Assembly (NCBI RefSeq): GCF_037038585.1
Contig: NC_092521.1
Span: 76,932,398-76,996,397, forward strand
DNA: 64,000 nucleotides
From: Patagioenas fasciata
Taxonomy: Eukaryota > Chordata > Aves > Columbiformes > Columbidae
Direction: 5' to 3'
The position numbers and the translations under genes are program-made. Positions 12,325-25,099 of this stretch are shown here, piece by piece; the stretch's first letter is position 1, and each line of letters starts with the position of its first letter. The notes beneath the pieces are model-generated. The model was not told the DNA's origin. It worked only from the letters and a program-made list of their open reading frames with translations, and searched no databases.

Positions 12325-15300
12325 CTAAAGGTATTTATTCAGCCAGTTGATCATATCCTTTCTTGCTTCTTCAATGAAAGGCTTATCTTGAGGATTGATA
12401 TCTTCTCTTTTGCGATGTACAAACCCATGAGTCTGTCCAGGGTAGATTTTAACTCCATAATCAACTTTGCAGTTTTGTTTAAGCTTCTGTTCCAGTAGGG
12501 TGACCTGTAACACAGAATGTTCTATGTTGGCTGAGTACATAGTTAAAGTGTTTTATATTTACAGTCCTGGCTTTTTACTGTCTGGGAGATACAGTATGTC
12601 CTTGACATAATTTTCTCTTCTACTAATTTTATACACAAATGCATTCCTGTTATTCGACTTTCTTTTTTCAGCTGGGACTTCTTTCTTCCAGTAAAATAAC
12701 AGAATGCTGTTGTATAAAACTGCAAAAAAAGATAGGTACTTGGGATACTGTAATGATACCTGATAAAGCTAAAAGCACTTCTCAGTGTCATGAGAAGGAC
12801 AGCACTGCACAAGTTACTGTTGACAGACTTCACAAAAAAATAGGGTAAGATGTTGTATTAATTAAAAATTTGAATTAATTTGAAATTGAGGGAGGAGAGG
12901 CACAGATACAGAAACAGCCCTTCCAAGCTGGTGATATTTTTGGCAGGACAATTAAGGTAAACAACACTCAGTGAAAGTGTGCCTCCTTCTGTGATCCCTT
13001 TGGTAGATGGTTGTTTTTATCCAGGCATTCTCCGCCCATGCTCCCCAAGACGTGTTGACAAGCATACCAGGAAGGAGAAGCTCTGCAGAACAGTGGGGAA
13101 GGAAAAGGGTAGTCATAGGATTTTTTCAGTCTCCTGAAATTACTGATTCCACTGGTACAGGTGGGGTTTTTAAGTCGTTTTTTTGTAACGTCAATATGAT
13201 TAAAGAGTCTGTCCTGTGTTAAACCTGGCTGAAGTCTTCCTTTGACTGCCATTATGGATTCTTGACACTTTTCTCCTTGGAGCTCCCATATATAAATCAT
13301 CCGTCTTTTTCAACAGAAACAAAAAAACAACATTTTTTGGTGTCACTGTAAATACTTTTGCTTCAGGGATAAACAACATAAATTTGAGTAACTTTGTTGT
13401 AAAGCTTGGTGAAAGAGGAAGCAAAGTGCAAACTAATATTTTAGTTTATCTTAACTAAATACCAAATTACAAAACAAGCATGAAAAGAATAAAAACCTTC
13501 AAACATTTCTGATGGGAAACTCACCTCTTCCAACGGTATATAGTCATCCTTTTCAGCAAAAATGAAAAAGGTGGGGTGAAGCAAATTGGACCTGTCCTCA
13601 AAGTACCTGATCACTCCTAGGGAAGCAAGAAAGGTATGAAAGGCGTCGTGCTACTTAAGGCAGTTAAATCACTACTAAATCTATACAGTCAAGATAAAAA
13701 ACATTCTGATCAGTTAGAGCTGATCGTCTTGTAATAAAATTAAACACATTTTGCTTAGAAGTCCCTTTTGTTATGAAAACTTCCTGTGTTTTGGGATGTC
13801 ACTAAAGATAGAAAGACCAGCTCTGTCCGAAAAGTCAGACAATGATCTTTATACGTTTGCCCCATTGTCATTTCTCTTTGGCTGTCTCCTTCTGACCACT
13901 GTCAGAATCAGGGTCCTGTGAAAGACGGACACTTCAGAGCTGCTACATCTAGCCCGATATGGCCATTTTTCAGGTAACTGTAAATATTCATCATTTCAGA
14001 TACCTGTCTAGGATTTCTCTGTGCATATATTTACACTTATACAAACTCAGAACAAATTTCTGTTGTAATTTTGACTATTCAAATATGTTTGAATTTAAAT
14101 CTCAAGAAAATGAAGTAGCTACTGCTCTGGCCACTCTTTTCATTATTGGAATTCTTACAACAGAATAGTGAAAATATAGCAAGTATTATAGCATTGATGA
14201 ATTGACTCAACTGATCCGCAAATCGTGCAGCAAAACAGTCCCCATAGTCTTTCTGGGAAAATACCTTCAACCTCCTTTCACCTCAAATGAATATAACTTG
14301 ATTTGGGTTATACATAAGTACAGAGATTTATGACAAAAATATTAAAGATCACATAAATGCATTAAGAATGGAAGAGTGCGATGTTTGAAACAGAGAGTTA
14401 AAAAATGGTTCATACTAGTGATGAGGGAGCCCTGCCAGCAGTAACGTTGAAAAATAAGGGGTTTATGTCATGACCTGAAGCTCTGTGGTCTGCGCAGACC
14501 CCAACTCTGGTGACTCATTGGCAAAAGTCCTTGCACTCTAACAGCAGGGGAGAAGAAAGGCTACAGTGTGTCAATGCTGCCACCTCTTTTCCTGCAGGTT
14601 AAACAGGGCCATAGGGTACAGACAGGTTCTCCAAACAATGAAAAGCAGAGAGTGGGCAGGAACCCGTCCTAAGACTTGTGCAGGCTGAACAAGACACTGA
14701 GGCAAAGATTCACCTCATAGTTACTGGTGGCTCCTAAAAGACATAAAAGTTATGTCCAGAAATCATTTTATATCACGAGCCAAGAGGAATCTGACTTACA
14801 GTGAGACCTTGGCAATTGTCCCTTCTGTGCTATGTTGCACTGAAGTGATCCTGACAGTGCCAAATGATCACATAGATGTTACTGGCTATGGTTATTTCAG
14901 TGCAATAATGTGAGTGTGTAATATCAAATTGCTTGAAGAGTTTGTATAACAAAACCACCTCCTTCTTCCCCAAGATGTCTCACTGAGTTTTGTCACAGTA
15001 ATACTTCTATAGAATAAGTTCCTGCCTGGTCCCATCTGCTCACGTCGTAATGGGCATTTTAGACTCACCATAGAGGGACACTCCAGTCTTCATATGAGGA
15101 TTTTTCAGCATCAGATGTTGTACTGCTGCTCCACCCCAGCAAAACCCAATGACACCGGTCTCCTTTGCACCACATTGTTCCCTCAGATACTTCAGGACAA
15201 CATCAACTTCCCTGAGACATGTAAATGAAAGCGAATTAAGACTCCAGCTCCGTTCCCCTGGCCTCCTGTTCCTCCCTTGCTGCTTCCCAGAGACTGGCTG

Positions 15301-17463
15301 GACATTGTTCTGCTTGTGGGAAGTGATGAGTGACTGCACTTGCTTCACTCTTTTTTTTTTTTTCTCTTGCCTTCGCTTGTTAAACTGTGTTAATCTCCGT
15401 CCACGAGTTTTCTTGCTTTTGTTCCTCCTGTTCTCTCTCTTCTCTGTCCCTCTTGGGGGAGCAAGTGAGAAGATGCATGTGTGTTGGCTGCTGGCTGGGG
15501 TCAACCCACAACTCTTATTTATTATTATTTAACTTTAAAATATAAAGGAAAATCCAGAGGACAAGATCAGTCTTCCAAGATCACTGTTACCAGAACCCAA
15601 GGGGATTTATAAAGACCAGCCCAAGTAACTTTATAAATGGGAGTAGCTGTCTTAAAGGCTAACATAAATTGAAGTTTGAGACACGTGAGCAGTGAAGAAC
15701 ATCACATTCTCACAAATGTGTCTATAGGTAAACCGTCCCTCATAGGGAAGAGCAATGCTTTATGCAAATGTGGAAGCAAATTTGAAAGTGTTTCAAAATC
15801 AGCAGTAACATAATACAATGAAGTTACATGTCAGATAATAATGGGGAAAAATATAGTGAGCAGAATGAAAATGTAGTATGCTTTGAACTAGCTGAAATCT
15901 GATAGGGAGTAGGACTAATTTGCCACAGCTAAACAGTGTTTGATGGCTACATTTGCAACCTTGCTAAAACCCCTGGAGGTTGTGCCTGCTTGCAGGAACT
16001 GAATCAAACTGAAGTGGAAGGAGTGAGTTGAATCTTCTAGCCTTTGCCCGTTCTTTTCTTTTGACTCATTAACCTCATTTCTACTCTCTGTGCAGGGAAA
16101 CAGTGGTCATTTATTCTTGTTCAAAGTTCTGCTTTTCTCCAAAAAGCACCTCTCACATAACCATGAGCTTAACACAGGGACTGCATGGAATTTCTGTGAA
16201 TACCCAACTGTATTTGATCCATTAATAACTTAGGATCAATTTTTACATCTTTCCTGAGGTAAAAACTCAGGCTACAGAAGGATGACCAGTCTCTGGACAA
16301 GGAACAGCAGTTGTACTTGTCTATTTTGCTGGCCTCTCGAGTTTTCAGCCAATCCTTGAAAGTTGCCCAGTCATTAGAAGGTTTCCAAGCTTCTTGGCCT
16401 GCAAAAAAATCTGGACAGATGGCTCTGCAAGAAAAACAAAAACATTTTATGCGTATTAAATCATACTGAGAACGGGTTAAAGGGAAGTCCATCTGCACTA
16501 TACAACAAATTTTATCTGTTGAATATGCACAGAACTCAATCTACATCAAAGCACTGTACAAGCCACCCTTATTCTTTTTCTGTGTCTAATAAGGAGACTT
16601 AGCATAACTTCCAGATATATTTTGCCCTGTTAAAATCCATCATTTAATTTGACAACTTGTTAACCACAATTAAAAACCATTAGCAGTTTCGCACTGGTTA
16701 AAAAAAAAAAAAAAACCAAACAGCCCTACAGTTTACATGGTAGATGCTTTTGGTGAGAAGGAATGCTAGCCCAGTAACATAGTAAAGAAAATATTTAATT
16801 GTTTTTCATATATTTGAGAACTTGATTCTTTCCTTGACACAACCTCCTACATGGTACCTTCAAGGAATCACTTTATCTTCTCTGGAATTTTTACTGTGCC
16901 AGCAAAGTTACAGAGACCCTACAATAGGAGAGGGAAGCTGGCTGCTTCGGGCTATGGAGGCACTTCAATAACCCAATGAACAATACAGGATAAGATTTTT
17001 CTATATCTTCCCTCTTTTCTTTTGTACTTGTCTATTATCTTGTTACGATAGGACTACTCATCTATGTTAGACTTCTGACACTGTTTTAACAAACAGGAAC
17101 CACTTTAGAGAAATCTGTAAGTGAAGCCTATTAAATTATTCCCGCTTGTATGGTTTATATATATATATATATATATATATAAAAGTAAATAATTGGTTCA
17201 ACAATCTTTCTTAAAAAAATATGTTTGGAAAACAGTAGAATTTCTTACATGTATCCATTAGTTGTCAGCATATCAGCTATGTATCTGGTGTTTGGAAGTT
17301 CCCATCCAAATATATCATGAATCACAATCACAGCTTTTTCCGTGCTGGCAGGTGGTTTGCAAACATACGCCTTGATGTGCCCAACTTGCACTTCTTGCCC
17401 ACGGCCTCCGTAGTCAAACCTGTCTCCAATATCACATGGACAGGGCCTCGATTCGTTCGCCAT
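12325..17463 (-). CDS. CMBL: CMBL copy B, intact carboxymethylenebutenolidase homolog
   Basis: Complete minus-strand gene with coding exons 17249-17463, 16317-16424, 15069-15211, 13525-13616 and 12325-12504 (738 nt, 245 residues). Splice sites, phases and exon sizes are identical to copy A. The reading frame is open, and Cys132 (GFCWGG), Asp179 and His212 are present. The predicted protein differs from copy A only at residue 51 (Ile here, HDIFGW). The AATAAA signal at 12268-12273 and the candidate first exon at 22501-22781 are both retained, so the copy looks expressible. A and B together would add gene dosage of the same cytosolic dienelactone-hydrolase-type enzyme rather than a new specificity. 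Confidence 0.93.
15247..15513 (-). mobile_element. ERVL-type LTR fragment in intron 3 of copy B
   Basis: Same partial LTR, in the same place and orientation, as at 3200-3466, copied along with the unit. It is an old, broken fossil with no internal region. Confidence 0.55.
17156..17181. repeat. (TA)13 microsatellite in intron 2 of copy B
   Basis: Counterpart of the 16-unit tract at 5107-5138, shorter by three units. It is one of the few length differences between units A and B. Confidence 0.9.
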
Positions 17464-17831
17464 GTGTGAGACTAAAGGACAAAAACCATTCAGTTGAGAA
17501 TTTTCCAGCATACCATAATGAAAAAGATCCAAATACAGAGGTATCATAGACTGTTGAATTTTTGAATCACTACAGTAGTGTTGTGAACATGCTGATTACT
17601 GTTAGAACTAAAATGAAGAAGTCCATAAGCCCCCTGGGTGACTTTTCATAAATAATAATCTTGTTAGAGTTTCTTATGTTATGAACTCTTCAATGGGGAC
17701 CTGGTACATAACCAGGATTTCCCTGCCCTACAGTAAGAAATACAGTAAAAATAAAGCTATGACCAACTAGCTGGGAGTCACCACAAATTATTTAAATAAT
17801 GATGAAGCCAGTTCTTTCACTCTTCATCATA

Positions 17832-18861
17832 CAGAATCATAGATTCATTTCAGTTGGAAGAGACCCTCAAGATTGTCGAGTCTAACTATAACAACTCCAG
17901 TACTAAACCATGTCCCGAAGAACCCCATCTAAATGCCTATTAAACACCTCCAGGAATGGTGACTCCACCAGTTCCTTGAGCAGCCTGTTCCCATGCCTGA
18001 CAACCCTTTCTGTGAATAATTTTTTTCCTAATATCCATTCTAAACCTCCCCTGTCACAACATGAGGCCATTTCCTCTTGTCCCATCACTTGCTGCTTGGA
18101 AGAAGAGACCAACACCCTCCATGCTACAACCTCCTTTCAGGTAGTTATAGAGAGCAAAAAGGTCTCCCCTCAGCCGCCTTTTCTCCAGGCTAAAGAGCCC
18201 CAGCTCCCTCAGCTGCTCCTCATCAGACTTGTGCTCCAGGCCCCTCACCAGCTTCATCACCCTCCTCTGTACTCTCTCTAGTATTTGAATGTTGTTCTTG
18301 TGATGAGGGACCCAAAACTGAACGCAGTATTCAAGGTGTGGCCTCACCGGTGTTGAGTACAGTGGCACAATCACTTCTCTAGTTCTGCTGGCCACACTGT
18401 TTCTGATACAAGCCAGGATGCTGTTGGCATTTTTGGCCACTGGGGCACACTGCTGGCTCATATTCAACCGGCTGTTAGTCAACATCCCCAGATCCCCCTC
18501 TGCCAGGCAGCTTTCCAGCCACTCTTCTCTGAGCCTGTAGCACTACCTGGGGTTGTTGTGACCCAGGTGCAGGACCCGGCACTTGGCCTGTTGAACCTCA
18601 TACAATTGGCCTCAACCCAATGATCCAGCCGGTCCACATCCATCTGTATGGCCTTCCTACCCTCCAGCAGATCAAAAGTCACACCCAATTTGGTGTTGTC
18701 TGCAAACTTACTAAGGGTGCACTCAATCCGGATCATCCAGATCATTGATAAAGAGATTAAACAGGACTGACCTCACTACTGAGCCCTGGGACACACTGCT
18801 TGTGACCAGCCACCAGTTGTATTTGGTTCCATTCACTAGAATTTTTTGGGCCCGGCCTTTG
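17832..18861 (-). mobile_element. CR1 LINE, 5'-truncated, upstream of copy B exon 2
   Basis: Duplicate of the CR1 at 5789-6818, nearly identical, with the same truncation point, the same interrupted reverse-transcriptase tail (18054-18485 and 18479-18745) and the same flanks. It was copied with the unit rather than inserted independently. Confidence 0.9.
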
Positions 18862-21800
18862 CCAGGAATGCATAGTTTTCTTTAGTATAGAATGTAAAGA
18901 CTTAATGTAGGACTCTGCATTCTGAAGAAAAAAAAAATGCTACTGTGTAGAAACAAATAATCACACTTAGATTAAATGTGATATTTTCCTGCAAAGATTT
19001 AAAATGTTTCATAATAGACTTTTTGAGTGTCAAGATATCTTTTTTCTAAACCAGCTTTACCCTCGGATGTTACAGATTTTTGAAGGAGAATACTTAAGGA
19101 AGGTGCCAAGAAAAATACACCAGCGAAAGCCAGAGTAGAAAATTATATTTATTTAATATTTAATAAAGAATACATCTGAACTCCAAGATAGGAAAAATGA
19201 AAATCTGAGTATAAGGAAAAATTTATTGAGTTAAATGTTTTATGAACAAGGTAACAGTAGGGTACGGTTAATGTTTTACAAAGTATTACTTAAATGAAAA
19301 TAAACAAGTAATTCACAAAGGTCAAAAAATACCAGCTGAATCTAACACAGATACATGTAGCTCCTTGATATCAAGTTAAAATTTTTATGCCATGGACTGT
19401 AAGTTAACCAACTGGGTGAACTGACTTCTTATTGCTGCAGAATGATCCAAGTAACTTATTTGAATATGCATAGAGCATCTCCAAATTATTAAAGAATGTG
19501 GAGAGAATTTAGATAAATCTTTATGTAAACTCTCTTCAGATAAATTGCTTGCACTGTCTAGGAAACCTTCACTAGTATAGAAATAAGGACATTAAATCTT
19601 GACTATGCCAAATGCTCACAGAAAGAAACGGGGTTGCTGAACAGCTCCTGAACTAGTGGGACTTCAATAGTTGTGGCACTAAAGGGACACCTTTAGGAAA
19701 ACAAACAAGCAAATAATCCTGCAGCCAGGGGATTTGCACAGACTTCCAGGGACCAAGATGTTCTGGACTGTAAAATTCAGCAGATCCCCAGCAGTGTTAG
19801 CAGGGCTACTGTTGAACCTCCTGTGAGATTTCATTTTCACAGACCAATTCAAGATAAGCTGTAGCTTATTTCAAAGCTATATTAACTTTAGGAACACATT
19901 TATATAATACTAATCCTCTACGTTGTGGGTTTTTTTTTTTTTTTTTAATAAGCCATACCTACCCATATGAGTTTTTTTGGGTTTTTTATGTGTGTGGCGG
20001 CTTTTTTTGTTTTCATTTTCATTTTGGTTAGTTTTTGTTTTGTTTTGTTTTCACATGTTGTAGTCAAACATATAGGACTTGTAATTTAAAACAAGTCTAC
20101 CAGGTAAAAATGAATTATTAGATGAACATACAAGACAAAAAACCAGTTTAAATATATAATGATAAAGAGCCGATAACCGATTTTCCATTCACAAACTTTC
20201 CTTTGATGAAAAAAAAAAAAAAAACAAACAGAAAATAGAACAAAACCCAGCACTTGAATATTAAATAAACATATATTTCAGAACTCCAGAAACACAAACA
20301 CAATCCCCTTACCAGTCAGTACGTCCTTGAAGTTTTTAATTGCAAACATTTCACATTATCTGATAAAATGCAAAGTAAAATGTAAAACATGAAATATTTA
20401 AAGATGCAGATACAGCAGCTGATGAAATAATCTCCAGATACAAGCCTGTAAGCAGTAGCGTTGGCTTGTGTGTTTTATAAGCCATGTAGACTCTCAAGCT
20501 TTTAATGTAGCCAAAATGTGCCAGTGTTTCTACATTTGCTGTAGAATGTGTTTCATACTAAGTGTTCTGTGGCTCTTTCAACAGACTCTCCTGAGTCCTC
20601 CTCCTGAGAGGTCTTCCTCACCTCAAAGGGAAAATAAAATAATTCTGAATTATCATCTCAAACAATTTGGGAAAAGGGTAGAACCCTGGTGGCATTTGAA
20701 TGAGCATGCACTCTTCAAAAAAGCATGAAGGTAAAGTGAAAGTCCCCCAAACATGTCAATGTCAGACCTCAGTACGCACTAGTTTAAAAACAAACAAACA
20801 AAAAACGAAATCAAACCAGACAACAACAAAAAAACCACCATCCACCACACATACCTGTAGCAGAGCAAGAGTGTGAGACAGCAGAGACGAGTTGCAAGAC
20901 CTCACCGCAGATTGTTACCCCTGAATGAGATCCCAAAAGTGCCGACTCATGAAATGTAATGAGTGCGTGCAAGGATCAGGTTTCTACAAATAAGAGTTAC
21001 GTAACTTACTGCCTTTAACTTTGCAAATCTCGGAGTCACAAAGTTGAAAGTTCACTCTTTCTGCAACTGTTATTTTTATTGCCAGTGTCGACAGGGTGTG
21101 CTACTGTGAGGAGTACTACTATAGCTGAGTACCAAACTCCTTTTTAAGTTACACAAAACAGTATTAAGCATAGGAGGTCTTTTCTTTTCACCTTAAGAGA
21201 CACGTTCATGTAGATGAACAATTCATTTAGACAAAACTTTTTTTTTTTTTTTTAAAGGGGTGTTCCTAGTAGTAGGGTGTAGTATTGCTTTTCAACATTA
21301 CATTGTTATTATTTCCTTAGACTATTCATCCATTGGTAAAAGACACATCTGAAGTCATCAGCAGGGTGAGGTATTGAAGTAGAGACGCAATTTCAAAGAT
21401 CTACACAAGACAGAACTTTGGATTCAAGTGACTGCCTGATCCTTGTACCCCTCCCATTCTTCTGATTTTCTTTTTTTTGGATTATTAGGATTATCCTTCG
21501 AATAGCGTTTTTTTAAGGATATTAGCAATCAAAACTCTCTATTTCACCGTTTCCTCAGAGGCACATCTAAAAAGTAGCACTAAATCTATATATTAGTTCT
21601 ACCACACTTTTGTGTTGGGAAGGTTACCTTAAGATTTTGTCCTGATGTATAAGCTGTTTCCCTGTATTGTAAGTAACTTTGTCAATGTTATTTATTTACA
21701 ATTCCTAAAATGAAGTCAAACAAATGAAAAATAAGCACGCCAAAGAATTCCAGAATGAAATAATGGTGTTCAAAATGGGTTCTTGGCTTTTCTCTCTTGC

Positions 21801-22500
21801 ATACTACAAAGAATAAATTATACCACACAGGGAGCTTAGATACTCCACAGCTCCTTCAAAGAACAGTAGTAAATTTGTACTTTAAATTTTGTTTTCCTTT
21901 TTGCTTAGTTATGGTGTTAGAGTTACAGCACACAAGCCATTTCAGTATTTCGGATGACTGCTGTTCTCTAAATATATGACCTGATCGTCCTCTTGCACAC
22001 CAGCTAACCTTCTGATGTTAATGGAACTCCAGGAAAGTGGAGTCCTCCGGGTTTCACACTGGGGTACTCAAAGTACAAGAAACTTCCAGACCTTTGCATT
22101 CTTCTCCCAGAAAAAATGTGTTGTGAGAGCTGTATCACCCAGATAACAACTGGATTCATACTTTACATATAGATGGTATCATGAAAAGTAATAGTCACAA
22201 GCAGAATTCTCTGAAGACCTCCCCACGGGAAAGATGAAGGTCCATTAGCAGCATGTAAAGAAGGAAAACACAGATGGGAAAAAGCAAAATAAATTAAAAT
22301 CCCATCAGGAGAGAGACGGTTAATACATACTGCTGACTATTTTTAAATGATACATCACAATGTATATTTCTCTGATAGGATACAAGTCCAATTTGAGAGA
22401 TTTTCATTAGTAATATTAGCCTTTCCTAAATTACATTTTCTTCCCATTAAATCACATAGCAATCTTTTCAGTAGCACTGAGAAGGTGAAAAGGGACATAC
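18862..22500. other. Upstream region of copy B (probable intron 1), no gene seen
   Basis: Near-identical copy of 6819-10459. AT-rich, with homopolymer runs and no recognisable coding exon or RNA gene. Confidence 0.5.
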
Positions 22501-22781
22501 CTTCTTTTCTCTCTGGAAGTACCAGCCCGCAGTGAAGATCCGTGGCAGCTGCTTTCAAACTACAGAACACAAGCCTTTCTCCCCAGGAAACGCGATTAAT
22601 CCATGGCAGTCACTGTCACAGGCTGCACTGGAGGCCAACACTGCCAGCGGGTTCAGAAACAGACCGGCAAATCCACAGCAGCTCAGTCCATCAGCTGCCG
22701 TGTGACACAGTGTGCCAGCAGCCACATCCAGCTCAGGGCTCCCCAGAGCCACCAGTACATGGGGTGAGAGGGAAAACTCCC
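22501..22781 (-). promoter_or_regulatory. CMBL: Candidate non-coding first exon/promoter block of copy B
   Basis: Copy of the block at 10460-10740. The minus-strand AAG|GTATGT donor is intact (GT at 22500-22499). The interpretation has the same limits as for copy A. Confidence 0.35.
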
Positions 22782-24850
22782 CACACAGCTGCCGCCTGAG
22801 ACTGGGTGCTGAAGCAGATGCAACCTTGAGTTGTTGCAATGCAGAGATTTGTGTCATATGATCAATGGAAATATTATGTAACAACATACATAATGCAAAA
22901 CCACATGGCATTTCTTATTTAAGCAGTAACCATGGTTTAATATTTTCTTTTATAAACAGGGGACATTTCTTTTATATACAGGGGCTGCACCTTGAAGGAT
23001 AATATTCTGTGAAAGCTGAAGGGACACCCTGGGCTCACAAGCATTTCACTGAGAGGAAACTGGGTTGTGCTCAGTACAAAATTTTAGCTGCAGCTATTCC
23101 TTTCAGCATCACAGATGCAGAAAAGGACTCACCACAGGATTACTGTGGATCACACTGAGAGGCACTGAAGGAGGAGAACTGCAGTGATGTTCCCCTAGTC
23201 ACTAGGGATGGGCTGTACCTCACCAATCCTGGTACCTCATTAAATCACAGCACAGAGAAACCTGGTGATACTGGAAGGATTTGTGGAGGTGAGGAGACAA
23301 TGTTGTCATCCACATTGGTTTAGATTCAACTCTGAATGAGGATGAGGGGTAGGGCAACTGCCTGAGTCAATGAGAGTTGACAGAGGATTTGCATTGAGCT
23401 GGTTGTGAAATGATGTGATGCATTTTCCTGAAAAAAAAAAACAAAAAACAAGGGGCAGCATCAGAAACTCAGCTGGTGCTGGGGCTTCTGATGAAGATAA
23501 TGTGAGGGAGAAAGGAATGAAGGACGCTGGTGCTTAACAAAAGAGACATTATTAAATGTCAGAGGATTCTGATGTGGGTGAAGGTCAGACAGCCTAGCAA
23601 GAGGCCATTGCAGCTGCATCCAGATGTCTGTGAGTGTTTCAGAATCCAAAAGGAGGCTTAGAAATGGGGGAAACACAGGCATGTGTCTGAGGACAAGCAT
23701 AAAGGAACAACACACCCCACAGACAGGCTAAGGCAGCAGCATAACTTACTGCCATCAAGTGACACTGAACTAGAAATAGAAGTCCTTGTAAATGCATTGA
23801 AAAAGAGAGAAGGGCAAAAAGAACACGCTGGCTATTTGCAGGAAGGAAAACTAATACGAGTAATTTCGGTAAGAACCGAAGTGTCCAGAACCATTTGGTT
23901 CAGTCTTCAGAAAAGTTAATTTTAACCATATGCTGAATGAAATTCATTTTCTAGTAAAAACAAGAGTACAGGTGTATGAAGGGTCAAGAAAAATTAAACC
24001 AGAATAACTAGATGTGGGTGGGTTTGAAATTCACTTCAGGGAGCTTAAGCACCTTTCTGAACTGTGAGCCATGATGTTTCTGACTGCATGGTCAAATGTT
24101 TGATGTCCCCAGGGAACGGAGGAGGACAAGCACAGGGGCCAGATTTTCTTTGGAAGAAAGGTAGGAACTGATAGCACTTTAGGCTACCAATAATGCCTAA
24201 AAGATATGAAAACAGATTATCTAGAAGTCAGTTGATAGCCATAGAGTAGAACAGTAAGATGCTAAAGGAAATAATTTCTGCCCTCCTGAGCTCTCCCTCC
24301 CTTCCCTGGAAATGGAAGGAAAAAGATTAGAAGTCTTCTCTTGTATTTCCTTCCTATGATCTATGTATGTCTGATGGTAGTCTCCTATTCCCACTATTTT
24401 CTTCTTTCTCTTCAGAGTTTTCCTGCTCTTCACAGTCTCTTTATGCCCTACCCCACTTGTTCAGGTCCTTTTTCTCTGGTCCTGCTTGTTCCTGTACTCT
24501 CCTCACTTCAGCCATGCTTCCCAACTTTCCACAACCCCCTTTCAGTCTGCATATATTTCTTCTCATTGTCCTACTTCCCTTACCTCTTTCCAGCAGTATG
24601 TCAGGCTGGTTTTATGATTTCTGAATAGAATATTCTGTTACCAAGAAAACATCACAACTGTGCATACCAGAACTAAATTTCCCCCAAAGCTGAAAATGTC
24701 AGAGATGGAAGTCTCAGAGTGCAACAACTCTAAACACAGCAGGTTTTATGAGAGCATTTCTCAAGTGTGGGCAGAATTCCAATGATTTTTTATCATATTC
24801 ATATTAATATTAAAAAAGTGAAACTTTGAGATTCTGTATTAGAAAATATC
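22782..24850. other. Spacer between units B and C, with a segment absent from the A-B spacer
   Basis: Non-coding. Up to about 23814 it matches the A-B spacer. Then 23815-24536 has no counterpart there, and homology resumes at the CAGTCTGCATA motif (24543; 11781 in A). The extra segment is ordinary-looking sequence with a pyrimidine-rich stretch at about 24360-24560. No gene or transposon ends recognised. Confidence 0.5.
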
Positions 24851-25099
24851 CCACATGACATTCTAATAATGTTAAGATAAACTAGATGAAATTTAAAAAT
24901 ACTTTTTACATATATGGCTTTCAGCATTTGAAAAGACATTTCTAAGCATCTACTTAGAAAATATCTGCTAATATGTAATGTGATTGCAAAAGAGTTCTAC
25001 AAACTATTTTGATTCTTTAAGAACTTTTCAATCAATAGGGTCTTTATTATTTTCTGATTTCCCACAACACTTGGCTTCTTTTATGGGCTTTTCTTTGTG

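Larger units (their letters stand above)
12045..24815. repeat. Tandem duplication unit B (near-identical to unit A)
   Basis: The sequence from position 7 of the window restarts at 12052 and then tracks unit A almost base for base for about 11.7 kb, through gene, LTR scrap, CR1 and upstream region. The offset is 12045 at the gene's last exon, 12047 over the middle exons and 12041 at the candidate first exon. By eye there are only a few differences per kilobase, even in introns, so the duplication or a homogenising event is recent. The CR1 and the LTR fragment are shared, so both predate the A/B split. Confidence 0.92.
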
